DNA of 64,000 nt from Bacteriovorax sp. Its GTDB lineage: Bacteria; Bdellovibrionota; Bacteriovoracia; Bacteriovoracales; Bacteriovoracaceae. Shown one piece after another: positions 34,143 to 42,924 of the stretch. The position numbers were made by a program, and so were the translations under genes. The notes below the pieces were generated by a model. The model worked only from the letters and a program-made list of their open reading frames with translations, made no database searches and was not told where the DNA came from. Each line of letters opens with the position of its first letter. Within the stretch, counting starts at the first letter, position 1. The DNA is taken from NCBI GenBank assembly GCA_014378525.1, contig JACMNL010000026.1, positions 28,687 through 92,686 of the forward strand. The letters are read 5' to 3'.

Positions 34143-35180
34143 ATGGGATTATTTAATGATCGAACTAAGTCTGCTGATAACAAAACTCAAGTTCCTGTAT
34201 GGTTCATGAGACAGGCAGGAAGATACCACTCGCACTATCAGAACATTAAAAAAGATTCTGATTTTATGAGCATGTGCAAAAATCCAAAAATGGCCTGCGA
34301 AATAACAATGGGCCCGATTCGCGATTTTAATTTCGATGCGGCGATTTTATTTTCTGACTTGCTCTTCCCTCTTGAGCAGATTGGACTTGGATTAACTTAT
34401 AACCCGGGCCCGATTTTAAAATTCAAACTGGAAGAAGCGGCTGATGTTAAAAAATTAAAGCTTATTCAGGACTCGAGAAGTTATTACAACTTTCAAAAAG
34501 AAGCGACTCAGCTTCTTCGTGCAGAACTGCCTCAGTCTAAATCACTTTTAGGATTCGTGGGAGCGCCGTGGACGCTTTATACTTATGCAGTTGAGGGTTC
34601 ACACGCGGGAAATCTAACGAGCTCTAAAAAAGGGTTTTACGATGGAAGATGGCAAGGCTTTTGTGAACTGCTATTGCCTGAGTTATTAACTGAAATGTCA
34701 GTCCAGGCCGAAGGTGGCGCGGACGCAGTTTGTTTATTTGATACAGCTGTTGGTGAATTAACGTTTGTTGATTTTAAGGAATTTATTTTACCGGTACTCA
34801 GAAAAGTAACGAGTGAGTTTAAAAAACTTCATCCGACGAAAAAAATTGTTTATTACTCGAAATTAACTCATATGAATTATCTGCAGGAAATTCAGGACAA
34901 GAATATTGATGTTCTGGGTGTGGACTGGAGAATGTCGCTTCCTGATGCGCTTTCTACGCTGGGGAATGATTATATGATTCAGGGGAACTTTGATCCGAGT
35001 TATCTGCACTATGACTGGCCTTTAGTTGAAAAGAAGCTGGAGCAGTTTTGGGCGCCGTTAAAGGATTTGAAGAATCTTGATAGATGGATTTGTGGATTGG
35101 GGCATGGGGTTTTACAGCAGACACCTGAGGTGAATGTGAAGAAAACTGTTGAGTATATTCATAAGAATTTTACTTACTAA
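34143..35180 (+). CDS. hemE: Uroporphyrinogen decarboxylase
   Basis: Converts uroporphyrinogen III to coproporphyrinogen III; 345 aa, the usual size. The signature PVWFMRQAGRYHSHYQ near the N-terminus, AAILFSDLLFP, GFVGAPWTLYTYAVEG and a C-terminal GLGHGVLQQTPEVNV segment are diagnostic. It lies 16 nt downstream of the response regulator and completes the set hemA-hemCD-hemL-hemE. HemB and the later enzymes are not in this window. The stop codon directly abuts the stop of the convergent antitoxin gene with no spacer and no terminator. Confidence 0.96.
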   Translation: MGLFNDRTKSADNKTQVPVWFMRQAGRYHSHYQNIKKDSDFMSMCKNPKMACEITMGPIRDFNFDAAILFSDLLFPLEQIGLGLTYNPGPILKFKLEEAADVKKLKLIQDSRSYYNFQKEATQLLRAELPQSKSLLGFVGAPWTLYTYAVEGSHAGNLTSSKKGFYDGRWQGFCELLLPELLTEMSVQAEGGADAVCLFDTAVGELTFVDFKEFILPVLRKVTSEFKKLHPTKKIVYYSKLTHMNYLQEIQDKNIDVLGVDWRMSLPDALSTLGNDYMIQGNFDPSYLHYDWPLVEKKLEQFWAPLKDLKNLDRWICGLGHGVLQQTPEVNVKKTVEYIHKNFTY

Positions 35181-35489
35181 TTAAGCAATTGAGACAATAA
35201 ATTTTAGTCCTTCTTGATCTAGTTGATCTTGAAGGGCCAGTCTTACCCACGACTTTGGCGGGCCTCCTGCTATTTTTGCAATTTCATAAGCTCTAGATGG
35301 CGAGGGAATTCTTCTGCCTTTTTCTAAGTCACAAAGGCTAGATGAAGAAATGCCTAATTTTTTTGCCATATCTTTTAATGAAATTTCATCCGCTGTTCTA
35401 TAGGCCTCTAAAACTTTTCCAAAAGTTAATCTTCCAAACTTCTTTTCAAAATTTTTAATTCCAAATCGAGTTTTTGAATCAGTACTCAT
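35181..35489 (-). CDS. XRE-family antitoxin (HigA-like)
   Basis: A 102 aa protein with a helix-turn-helix of the Cro/XRE type (about 35-75; SLKDMAKKLGISSSSLCDLEKG). It is the second gene of a toxin-antitoxin pair, overlapping the toxin by 11 nt, in the toxin-first order typical of higBA. It probably neutralises the toxin and binds the palindromic operator upstream of it. The last 25 residues are likely the flexible toxin-binding part. Its stop codon touches the hemE stop, as if the module had been inserted just beyond hemE. Confidence 0.82.
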   Translation of the reverse strand: MSTDSKTRFGIKNFEKKFGRLTFGKVLEAYRTADEISLKDMAKKLGISSSSLCDLEKGRRIPSPSRAYEIAKIAGGPPKSWVRLALQDQLDQEGLKFIVSIA

Positions 35490-35757
35490 GTTTATTTACT
35501 CCTACTACGATTACTTCAATGATCTGACCTTTTTCAATTCTGTAAATTAGCCGATAGGCCTTACTTAGTCTCACTGATCTAAGACCATACAACTTTCCCT
35601 TCAAAGGCTCATCATGCAATCCTGGACTCTTCCTAACTTCTTCTAATCCATCCTGTTCTACTGCTGTTACCCAGTTGATCACTTTTTTACATATAATGGG
35701 AGGCAATTTCAGCAAACTTTTTTCAACAAGACGTAAATCAACTCTATACACTGACAT
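35479..35757 (-). CDS. RelE/HigB-superfamily toxin
   Basis: A 92 aa member of the RelE/ParE fold: YRVDLRLVEKSLLKLP at the N-terminus, the central LKGKLYGLRSVRLSKAYRLIYRI hairpin (conserved Leu-x-Gly-x-x-x-Arg-x-Arg-x-x-x-x-x-Tyr-Arg pattern) and IIEVIVVGVNKHEY at the end. HigB/RelE toxins cleave mRNA on the ribosome, while ParE relatives poison gyrase; the type is not decidable here. ATG 35757 is preferred because the ATG at 35763 lies inside the predicted -10 element. A GGAG sits at 35761-35758, directly against this ATG. Confidence 0.82.
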   Translation of the reverse strand: MSVYRVDLRLVEKSLLKLPPIICKKVINWVTAVEQDGLEEVRKSPGLHDEPLKGKLYGLRSVRLSKAYRLIYRIEKGQIIEVIVVGVNKHEY

Positions 35758-35761
35758 CTCC

Positions 35762-35790
35762 ATTATACGTCAAATTGACGTACTTGTCTA
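35762..35790 (-). promoter_or_regulatory. Toxin-antitoxin promoter with operator palindrome in the spacer
   Basis: On the minus strand TAGACA (35790-35785) and TATAAT (35767-35762) are 17 nt apart. The 17-bp perfect palindrome TACGTCAA-A-TTGACGTA (35766-35782) fills the spacer and touches the -10, so a bound antitoxin would block RNA polymerase. Confidence 0.75.
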
Positions 35791-35873
35791 TCTAATAGAA
35801 ACAAGCTCAAGATAAGCAAGAGGTGTGATTAATTTAAAATGTAATGCGTTGATTTTGCAGATCGAAAATTAAA

Positions 35874-37037
35874 CTAGTATTGAATTCCTGTCACTGGGCA
35901 AACAAATTCATTAAGTCGTATTTTGTAAGTGGCCACCATTTCGTCTTCAGAAAACTGAGCAAGTTGACCAAAGCGTGAGTTGCGAAGTTCAGAAATAACA
36001 TCATATGGGATGTTTTGTTCGAGTGTATCAAGACCGTTGGGAAGAACACTCATCATTCCGTGGAACGCACGTACATAACCTAAGGCCGCATCCTGACGGC
36101 CAAACCCTTCAAGGAATGCGCAGACGATTTCACCCTTCTCATCATTTGTTAAAAGTTTTGATTCACCTAAATCTCTTCCCCACTTGTCCATAAACGGGCC
36201 AACAGGAATGAGAAATTTATTTGAGCGTCTCAAACATTTCGGTTGTCTCATCGACATGTGACGGTGGTTTTCTACCGAGAGAAAAGCTTTGTTAACCTGA
36301 CCTGCATAAACCAGGATCGGGTTTTGAGCATCATTAAGTCTATGCCCTAATTTATAAATACGTTTTCTGAATGGATCTTCTTCCGGCATTTCCCACTGAT
36401 CAATGACTCGGTCAAGGTCACCGAAGTTGTGGGCCATTAAAGCAGTCGATCTTAAAAAATTTACGTGGTCTCTTTTTTCTCTTAATTCTAATAAAAGTTT
36501 TTCTTCTTTATCAGCTTCAGCAAGAATGACGTCGGCCATTTGTTGTGCGAGTTCCGATTGTTTATTTTTTACAAGTGCATTGTATCCGCCGATAGCGACA
36601 GATAACCAGGTCCCTTCGTGCGTGCTCATTACCTGCCCGCGTTCCGGGTTATAAGATTTCCTGTTGGTCACCTGCTCGTAATCCCAGGTCCACGAATCAA
36701 TCGTGATCTTTGCCATACGCTCTATATTTTTTTTGATGTCCGGGTGTTCCCACAAACCTTTTCTGATCTGGTTGTCGACGTCAGTTGGAACAAATGTTCC
36801 TGCTGTCGTCCAGTGAGCGGCCATGCAGATATTGAAGTATTCAGCGAGATCGATATTTTTTAGAAGGTTGAGATTTTTTTTATAGAAAACAAGTTTTGCG
36901 AGGTATGCACGCTTTGGTCCTGTCGTATCCAGTTCGCCGTTAAATAAAAACGGAGCTGTGTTGATAACGTGAGTGAGTAAAATATTGGGAGCGATACCTG
37001 TGAGTTTCAGGCCGGACTGTAATTGTTTTTTTGCCAT
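35874..37037 (-). CDS. Protein of unknown function, 387 aa
   Basis: A soluble, mostly helical protein without signal peptide or membrane segments. The middle contains THEGTWLSVAIGGYNALV and ENHRHMSMRQ, and the end has CPVTGIQY. I recognise no family, though the many conserved-looking His, Trp and Asp residues suggest an enzyme or metal protein. It starts 16 nt after the end of the CDF exporter gene on the same strand, so the two are probably one transcript, which hints at a metal link without proving it. The 110 nt between this gene and the toxin gene show nothing else. Confidence 0.65.
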   Translation of the reverse strand: MAKKQLQSGLKLTGIAPNILLTHVINTAPFLFNGELDTTGPKRAYLAKLVFYKKNLNLLKNIDLAEYFNICMAAHWTTAGTFVPTDVDNQIRKGLWEHPDIKKNIERMAKITIDSWTWDYEQVTNRKSYNPERGQVMSTHEGTWLSVAIGGYNALVKNKQSELAQQMADVILAEADKEEKLLLELREKRDHVNFLRSTALMAHNFGDLDRVIDQWEMPEEDPFRKRIYKLGHRLNDAQNPILVYAGQVNKAFLSVENHRHMSMRQPKCLRRSNKFLIPVGPFMDKWGRDLGESKLLTNDEKGEIVCAFLEGFGRQDAALGYVRAFHGMMSVLPNGLDTLEQNIPYDVISELRNSRFGQLAQFSEDEMVATYKIRLNEFVCPVTGIQY

Positions 37038-37053
37038 AAAAAATTTCTATTGA

Positions 37054-37767
37054 TTAGTGATCATGGTTGCAGTTTTCACCATGCTCATGCTTGTGTTCTT
37101 CTGCATGAGATTTACCTTTGTGGTGGCCATGAGTCAATTCATTCCTTGCGGAACGTAGAATTTGGGCACCAGAGTGAACTGCAAGTGAGGCCATGAAAAT
37201 GGCGACAACTAAGTCGGGCCATTGAGTTCCCCACCAGTAAACGCCTCCAGAGGCCACGATTACAGCGACGTTTCCGATAGCGTCGTTTCGTGAGCATAAC
37301 CAGACAGACTGCATGTTGGAGTCGCCGTCTTTGAATTTAAATAAAAGAAGTGCGCATAGTGCATTCGCTGCAAGGGCCATGACACCAACCCAGCTCATTG
37401 TGAATGAGTCAGGAACTGTATGTGAGAAAAATCTCATGACAGCTTCAACTAAAATCCATGCGCCGAAAACCAGCATGAAGATTGCTTTAGCTGAAGAAAC
37501 TTTTGCTTTGGTTTTTAGGGCCGAATTTAAAATAAAAAGTGTGACGAAATAATTTGCACCGTCGCCTAAAAAGTCGATGGCGTCTGCGCGAAGGGAAAGT
37601 GAGTTTGATAAAACACCGTAAATAACTTCAACGAAAAACATTCCGAAGTTTAATATTAGTGAAATCCACAGAACTCTTTTAAAAGCTTTGTTGCTTGGAT
37701 CGTATTCGATAGTGTGATTGTGATCGTGACCGCCGTGGCCGTGATCGTGTGAACATCTGTCGCTCAT
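37054..37767 (-). CDS. Cation diffusion facilitator (CDF) metal exporter
   Basis: A 237 aa inner-membrane CDF transporter exporting divalent metals such as zinc by proton antiport. It has five or six transmembrane segments. The metal-site motif SLRADAIDFLGDGANYF corresponds to the family's LxxDAxHxxxD, with Asp in place of the usual His. A second site is seen in SRNDAIGNVAVI. Both termini are His-rich (DHGHGGHDHNH and HGHHKGKSHAEEHKHEHGE). It lacks the long cytoplasmic C-terminal domain of larger CDF proteins. A hairpin overlaps its ribosome-binding site. Confidence 0.88.
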   Translation of the reverse strand: MSDRCSHDHGHGGHDHNHTIEYDPSNKAFKRVLWISLILNFGMFFVEVIYGVLSNSLSLRADAIDFLGDGANYFVTLFILNSALKTKAKVSSAKAIFMLVFGAWILVEAVMRFFSHTVPDSFTMSWVGVMALAANALCALLLFKFKDGDSNMQSVWLCSRNDAIGNVAVIVASGGVYWWGTQWPDLVVAIFMASLAVHSGAQILRSARNELTHGHHKGKSHAEEHKHEHGENCNHDH

Positions 37768-37770
37768 TGC

Positions 37771-37809
37771 TAATCCTCGTCTGCAGCCTACGTGTTGCCT
37801 GCAGGATTA
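37771..37809 (-). promoter_or_regulatory. Hairpin over the ribosome-binding site of the CDF gene
   Basis: In the mRNA TAATC pairs with GATTA and, beyond a 5-nt bulge, CTGCAG pairs with CTGCAG around a 12-nt loop. The GAGGA ribosome-binding site lies in the bulge and outer stem, 3-8 nt before the start codon. It could be a metal- or protein-responsive switch or just chance; it matches no riboswitch consensus I know. Confidence 0.3.
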
Positions 37810-37942
37810 TTATAGCACTTTTTAGGATGTGAGTGGCCAAGGTTTTTTGGAACAATCGCTAGATAATTGATAAATAAGAGAGGAAATTGCAAGTAACTAT
37901 CAAAACCTCTGTGATAATTTCAAATTGTTTGCAAATAATTGC

Positions 37943-39532
37943 CTAATAAATATTTTTTGCAGGCGGAACAAACAATCTGAATTGATTGCATAATCCTCTG
38001 CCCTTCTTTTTTACTGGAAGGTTTTGTCCATTAACTACGACGTGGTCAATCTTCACTTCTTTGGCAAATGGAAGTGAAGCTTCGTGAGTGTAAAAATATA
38101 CTTCTTCATTTTTTGGCCACAAAATTTTTTTCGCGAGTTGATCAGGCGTTTTTACAATTTCGGTGGCGAAAGCGACGGCCTGTGACCACAACTTTTTTTG
38201 TTCTTCATTCTGGAATTCCGGGCATAAAATTCTAATCAATGCTTTATCATCGTTAATCGCCTGAGGCCCCTGAATTTCGTAAACAGCACTGGGAATATTT
38301 TTATGAAGGTTTCCTGTGCGGAATCTTTTTAATGAATAAGAATCCCAAACTGAGAACTGACCTTTTTTTGAAATAACCTGAGCAGCACAATGAATTTTTG
38401 TATTTTCCTTTCTTCCGAAATCTGCCAGACCTTTTAATTTTACATATGCTTTATTTTTCATTCCTGGTGCAGGACTTTTAATTCCAGACCAGTTTCCTAA
38501 AAAAGTTGTCCAGTTTGTTTCACGGACAACAACATTTTTATTTTCCAGTTGTCCCTGTTCTATAATGGCACGGCAAACGGCCTGTCCTCTGTCCGCGATA
38601 ATTCTACTGATGGCCTCAAATTGTGCGAGCCCCTGAATCTGACAGCTGGTCGCTTCTCCCCAGAGAGTTCTCGCCACTCCGTCAATGGCAGCTGTATCGT
38701 GGTCATTAATTTTTGAAATGTATTCATCAAAGGAATTTTTTTCAACGGGTGGAACCATCAGGTTCATTTCATCAACATCAGCTTGTTTAATTTTTGGAAA
38801 TTTTATTCTGGCGTCCGCGAGTTCAACTTTATGATTGAGTACAAAATCTGAAATTGATTTTTCTACCAGTTCACGGTAAGTGACAGCAAAAGGTCCCATT
38901 TTCGCAGGAGGCATGGGAATATTTTTTAAGTAAGGCGGGTCTTTAATCCATGAGCGGACAATTTCCGGAGTCGCCCCTTTTGTTCTGATAAGTTTAAGAG
39001 CTTCTCTTGCACTTTTCCGATAAACTTTTTCCAGAACACCTAAATCGTAAGTTCGAAATAATTTTAGTGCTTCCTTTATCTCTGGTCTTTTGATTTCGCT
39101 GCGGCTTTGATCCAGCAATTCGTAAAAATGGGGATCGTCCTTGAATGGAAGTTCAGATTTTTTAATTTCTGAATCCATGAGTTTGGATTCAAGTTTCGAA
39201 ATAAAATCCGGGCTGGAGATCATGTCGTTAAAACGAATGTCGACGAAAGATTTTTTTAAATACTTTTGTTCAAGTTCATCGAGAATCACCATTAAATTTT
39301 CAACTTCTGAAATCGCCTGAAGCAGGCGCATGCTCTCGGCATCCATCCTGATGGTTTTAACCATGATGCTGATATTGATCTTTGCTTTTTTAGTTTTGAG
39401 GTCCAGGTAGCGCTTCCACTCGCTCTGAAGGCCGGTGGCATTGGGGTCGCGGATGCATGAACCTATTGGTACTGCGGCCATCGCTGCTTGGGAGAAAATG
39501 AATAATAGAATGAAAATTTTTAAGTTAAACAT
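37943..39532 (-). CDS. Exported SleB-like cell-wall hydrolase with a long N-terminal region
   Basis: A 529 aa protein with a signal peptide (1-19, ending AAMAAVP). The first 270 mature residues are charged and helical and match nothing I know. The C-terminal half has the layout of the hydrolase_2/SleB family: TLWGEAT (about 290; family ARxIxGEAR with its catalytic Glu), FEAISRIIADRG (family VxxVILNRV) and KKGQFSVWDS (family xxQFSW). SleB enzymes are lytic transglycosylases acting on peptidoglycan. The family call is from motif spacing, not overall identity. The region before it (37810-37942) has no gene. Confidence 0.7.
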   Translation of the reverse strand: MFNLKIFILLFIFSQAAMAAVPIGSCIRDPNATGLQSEWKRYLDLKTKKAKINISIMVKTIRMDAESMRLLQAISEVENLMVILDELEQKYLKKSFVDIRFNDMISSPDFISKLESKLMDSEIKKSELPFKDDPHFYELLDQSRSEIKRPEIKEALKLFRTYDLGVLEKVYRKSAREALKLIRTKGATPEIVRSWIKDPPYLKNIPMPPAKMGPFAVTYRELVEKSISDFVLNHKVELADARIKFPKIKQADVDEMNLMVPPVEKNSFDEYISKINDHDTAAIDGVARTLWGEATSCQIQGLAQFEAISRIIADRGQAVCRAIIEQGQLENKNVVVRETNWTTFLGNWSGIKSPAPGMKNKAYVKLKGLADFGRKENTKIHCAAQVISKKGQFSVWDSYSLKRFRTGNLHKNIPSAVYEIQGPQAINDDKALIRILCPEFQNEEQKKLWSQAVAFATEIVKTPDQLAKKILWPKNEEVYFYTHEASLPFAKEVKIDHVVVNGQNLPVKKKGRGLCNQFRLFVPPAKNIY

Positions 39533-39632
39533 GAGAAAAGTATAGACTAATTCAAGTGAGGAATGAACTCAATTATCTCGATAGAAGTTTTTCGAAGGGT
39601 CAGGAAATTAAATGTAAAAAAGTCGGATATAT

Positions 39633-39664
39633 TTTCCACCCTAACAAACTAGTTAGAGTGGAAA
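39633..39664 (-). terminator. Possible terminator hairpin after fabI
   Basis: TTTCCAC-C-CTAAC pairs with GTTAG-A-GTGGAAA around a 6-nt loop with one mismatch. It lies 13 nt beyond the fabI stop and is followed on the minus strand by an A+T-rich stretch without a clean T-run. Confidence 0.5.
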
Positions 39665-39676
39665 TTAAATTTGAAA

Positions 39677-40444
39677 TTATTGGGCCATGATGTTGATACC
39701 AGAATCAACATAGATCACTTGTCCTGTCACACCAGTTGAAAGTCTCGATGATAGGTAAACAGCTGTTCCACCAACATCTTCCTGAGTAACGTTCTTTCTC
39801 ATCGGTGCTTTTTCTTCAATCACTTTTAAGAAGTCTTTTAGGCCTGGTACTGCTGAAGCAGCAAGTGTTCTGATCGGGCCTGCAGAAATACAGTTTACAC
39901 GAATGTTTTGAGGTCCCAGATCGTCAGCAAGGTATCTTGTCGATGCTTCAAGAGCAGCTTTCGCCACACCCATAACGTTGTAGCCTTTTAAAACTTTCGT
40001 TGATCCGTGGTATGTCATCGCGATAACTGAAGAGTCATTGTTCATATTTCCTCTAAGTGAATTACATAATCCGATTAAAGAAAATGCTGAAATATCACAC
40101 GCCATTTTGAAACCTTCACGAGATGTTTCAACGAAGCGACCTTTTAAATCTGCCTTGTCACCGAAAGCTAACGAGTGAACAAGAATATCGAACTTGCCCC
40201 ATTTTTCTTCAACAAGTTTTTGAAGACGTGGATAGTGATCGTTATTTGTTACATCCATTTCGAATGTAAAGTCTGCGCCGACTTCTAAAGCCAGAGGGTC
40301 TACGCGTTTTTGTAAATTTTCATTTAAGTAAGATAGTGCAACCTGAGCGCCTTCAGCTTTAAGTGCTTTTGCTATTCCCCATGCGATCGACATGTCGTTT
40401 GCAACGCCTAGAATTAACGCTTTTTTCCCAGTGAGAAGACCCAT
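39677..40444 (-). CDS. fabI: Enoyl-[acyl-carrier-protein] reductase (NADH), FabI type
   Basis: Last reductive step of each fatty-acid elongation cycle; 255 aa, normal for FabI. The short-chain dehydrogenase fold of the FabI subfamily is clear: LILGVANDMSIAWGIAKAL (the distinctive FabI nucleotide loop), DVTNN, VHSLAFGDK, the catalytic YNVMGVAKAALE (Tyr and Lys) and AGPIRTLAAS. AAGGGG lies 7 nt before the ATG. It is downstream of the two-component pair on the same strand, but with its own ribosome-binding site. Confidence 0.96.
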   Translation of the reverse strand: MGLLTGKKALILGVANDMSIAWGIAKALKAEGAQVALSYLNENLQKRVDPLALEVGADFTFEMDVTNNDHYPRLQKLVEEKWGKFDILVHSLAFGDKADLKGRFVETSREGFKMACDISAFSLIGLCNSLRGNMNNDSSVIAMTYHGSTKVLKGYNVMGVAKAALEASTRYLADDLGPQNIRVNCISAGPIRTLAASAVPGLKDFLKVIEEKAPMRKNVTQEDVGGTAVYLSSRLSTGVTGQVIYVDSGINIMAQ

Positions 40445-40475
40445 TTGAACCCCTTAATAAATTTGTGTGGAAAGA

Positions 40476-41252
40476 TTAGTTTAGATCGCCTTGTCTGTCA
40501 AAAAGATAGCCCACCGAACGGACACTTTTAAAGAACTTAGGGTCTTTGGGATCAGTCTCAAAATATTTTCTAAAGCGCACAATGAAATTATCTAAAGTTC
40601 GCGTACTCACACCGCGGTCATAGCCCAGTGCTTTTTCCAGAATTTCTTCTCGTGTCATTGGGAGATTTGGATGTGCGAAAAAAACTTTCAGGATTTTTAT
40701 TTCCTGAAGTGTGAGATCAAAAATTTGTGTATCACGGTTTTTAAAACTCTGTGCTTTTAAATTTTTAAAATCCACTGTGTGATCGGCGAAATCATATTGA
40801 TCACCAAGTAACTCCATTTCTTTATCTTCAGTTTTCGTTTTATCTTCTGAAACGCCAGTGTTCCATTCCATTCTGGTAAGAAGTCTGTCGACTCTTAACA
40901 AAAATTCATCGAGGTCAAATGGCTTTGATAAATAATCATCAACACCAAGACTTAAACATTTTATTTTTTCTTTAACCTGCTCTTTGGCAGAGATGACGAG
41001 AATTGGAATTTTAGCGTCGCGCTTTCTGATTTCAGTGATCACGCCAAAGCCGTCAATCTCTGGCATCATCAGATCGACGATGACAAGTTGTGGTTCGTAT
41101 TCGCTGTAAAATTTTAACCCTTCAAGACCGTTGATGGCGTGAAGTACATCGTGGCCTAACATACGAAGGTTCAACTTGATCGCTTCGGCAATGTGTTTTT
41201 CATCGTCGATAACCAGGATTTTTTTTGCTGTATTTTTTGCAGTGATGGCCAT
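40476..41252 (-). CDS. OmpR/PhoB-family response regulator
   Basis: A 258 aa regulator with receiver domain (Asp60 in VIVDLMMPEIDG; acidic VIDDE; Lys in SKPFDL), a linker of about 35 residues richer in charged residues than usual, and a winged-helix DNA-binding domain at the C-terminus (TLDNFIVRFRKYFE; VRSVGYLF). Its gene starts 5 nt after the sensor kinase stop, so the two form a pair. Target genes are unknown; fabI downstream might be co-transcribed. Confidence 0.92.
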   Translation of the reverse strand: MAITAKNTAKKILVIDDEKHIAEAIKLNLRMLGHDVLHAINGLEGLKFYSEYEPQLVIVDLMMPEIDGFGVITEIRKRDAKIPILVISAKEQVKEKIKCLSLGVDDYLSKPFDLDEFLLRVDRLLTRMEWNTGVSEDKTKTEDKEMELLGDQYDFADHTVDFKNLKAQSFKNRDTQIFDLTLQEIKILKVFFAHPNLPMTREEILEKALGYDRGVSTRTLDNFIVRFRKYFETDPKDPKFFKSVRSVGYLFDRQGDLN

Positions 41253-41257
41253 AGTAC

Positions 41258-42196
41258 TTAATGACTTCCTTTAAAAATAATTCTGAACGTCGTTCCGTTT
41301 CCGGGCCCTGCACTCTCCGCAGAGATTTCCCCTCTGTGGAGTTTAGCGATTGACTGGACAATGTAAAGACCCAGACCACTACCCTTTGTCGACTTTCCAA
41401 CCTGATAGAACTTCTTGAAAACTTTTTTTAGTTCATGTTTATCAAGACCCACACCATTGTCGCGGACTTCCAGTACCAAATTCTTTTTTACGATTGCCAG
41501 TCTTATACGAACCAGTTTTTCGCGGGACTTATTGTAAATGAAAGCATTGGTCACTAGATTCATGAGCAGCATTTCAAAAAGTGCAAAATCGACCTGTAAG
41601 AAATAACTTTCCAGTTCTGTTTCAAAAACTACTCTGCCTTCATCAAAAAGATGGGGAGTATTTTTAATGAACTGACTGATGATTGAAACAATATCTTCAT
41701 CTTTAAATTCTGCTTTTACATCGCGGTCTTCGAGACGTCCAAGTTGCAGAATTCTATTTACGTTATCCGACAAACGTTTCGTATCCCGTTTCATATAATC
41801 CAGATAACGAAGCTGCTCGAGACGTTCAAGTTCATGACGTGAGAAAGTTTCCAGAAATAATTGAAGGGATGCAATCGGAGTTTTCAACTCGTGAGTAAAA
41901 CCATTGATGAAGTTTTGCTGCAAACGATAGAGTTGAATCATTTTCTGATAATAAATATAGATGATCAAAAGACCCGCGATGATAACCGTCACCAGCAATG
42001 ACAGGGTCAGGATCAAAACCCAGGTTTCACCCTGAAAAATCTGCTTGGCATTGAGGTTATACTTTAATACGACATCTTGCAGCGCCTCGTTGACCCGCAA
42101 ATACGAACGGATATACAAAAACAGCGATGTCGCCAGGGCCACCAGCGAAAAAATAAAAACAAATAATGGATGGTAAAACCATCGTGATTTAATCAT
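41258..42196 (-). CDS. Membrane sensor histidine kinase
   Basis: A 312 aa kinase with two transmembrane helices (about 10-30 and 60-82) and a periplasmic loop of only about 30 residues. HisKA shows FINGFTHELKTPIAS with His102. ATPase motifs are NLVTNAFIYN (N box), VRDNGVGLD (G1) and GSGLGLYIVQSIAKLHRG (G2). Like the kinase in the haem operon it lacks a HAMP or PAS domain. It is followed 5 nt later by its response regulator. Stimulus unknown. Confidence 0.92.
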   Translation of the reverse strand: MIKSRWFYHPLFVFIFSLVALATSLFLYIRSYLRVNEALQDVVLKYNLNAKQIFQGETWVLILTLSLLVTVIIAGLLIIYIYYQKMIQLYRLQQNFINGFTHELKTPIASLQLFLETFSRHELERLEQLRYLDYMKRDTKRLSDNVNRILQLGRLEDRDVKAEFKDEDIVSIISQFIKNTPHLFDEGRVVFETELESYFLQVDFALFEMLLMNLVTNAFIYNKSREKLVRIRLAIVKKNLVLEVRDNGVGLDKHELKKVFKKFYQVGKSTKGSGLGLYIVQSIAKLHRGEISAESAGPGNGTTFRIIFKGSH

Positions 42197-42240
42197 ACTG
42201 GAAGTGTCTCATTTAATGATTTGAGAATGCAAGGAGCAGC

Positions 42241-42924
42241 ATGGAAACCAATACACTTCAGGACACTATTTCAAGAAGTATTGACCATACACTTTTGAAA
42301 CCGGATGCTACTATCACCCAAATTCATATGCTGGTTGAAGAAGCTAAACAACACCGCTTTTTTTCAGTTTGCGTGAACCCTTCCTACGTGGCCACTTGTG
42401 CGGAGCTTTTAAAAGGTTCGGGTGTTCAAGTTTGTACTGTAATAGGATTCCCCCTTGGCGCGAGCTCAACTGCAGTCAAGGCATTCGAAACTGTACATGC
42501 CATTAAAGACGGCGCTGATGAAGTCGATATGGTGATAAATATCGGTGCACTTAAATCACAAAAATTACTTTTAGTGGAAGAAGATATTCGTGAAGTCGTT
42601 TTTGCGGCCGAAGGAAAAGTGGTAAAAGTAATTATCGAAACTTCTCTTTTAACCAACGAAGAAAAAGTCATCGCCTGCCAGCTAGCTGAAAAGGCCGGTG
42701 CTAATTTTGTTAAAACATCTACGGGATTTTCCGGCGGTGGTGCGACTGTTGAAGACATCACACTCATGAAAGAAAGTGTGTCGTCAACAATCGGTATCAA
42801 GGCCAGTGGTGGAATCAGAGATCTTGAAGGCGCAAAAAAAATGCTTGCTGCCGGAGCAACCAGACTCGGAACAAGTGCCGGAGTCTTAATTGTTAAAGGC
42901 CTTGCCTCACAGGATTTTTACTAG
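42241..42924 (+). CDS. deoC: Deoxyribose-phosphate aldolase
   Basis: Cleaves 2-deoxyribose-5-phosphate to glyceraldehyde-3-phosphate and acetaldehyde in deoxynucleoside salvage; 227 aa, normal. Motifs: [44 protein letters not shown] and [14 protein letters not shown] with Schiff-base Lys158, then KASGGIR. The ATG follows AAGGAGCAGC. In a predator this would serve use of prey DNA (inference). Its last 32 nt overlap, tail to tail, the STAS-like gene on the other strand. Confidence 0.95.
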   Translation: METNTLQDTISRSIDHTLLKPDATITQIHMLVEEAKQHRFFSVCVNPSYVATCAELLKGSGVQVCTVIGFPLGASSTAVKAFETVHAIKDGADEVDMVINIGALKSQKLLLVEEDIREVVFAAEGKVVKVIIETSLLTNEEKVIACQLAEKAGANFVKTSTGFSGGGATVEDITLMKESVSSTIGIKASGGIRDLEGAKKMLAAGATRLGTSAGVLIVKGLASQDFY

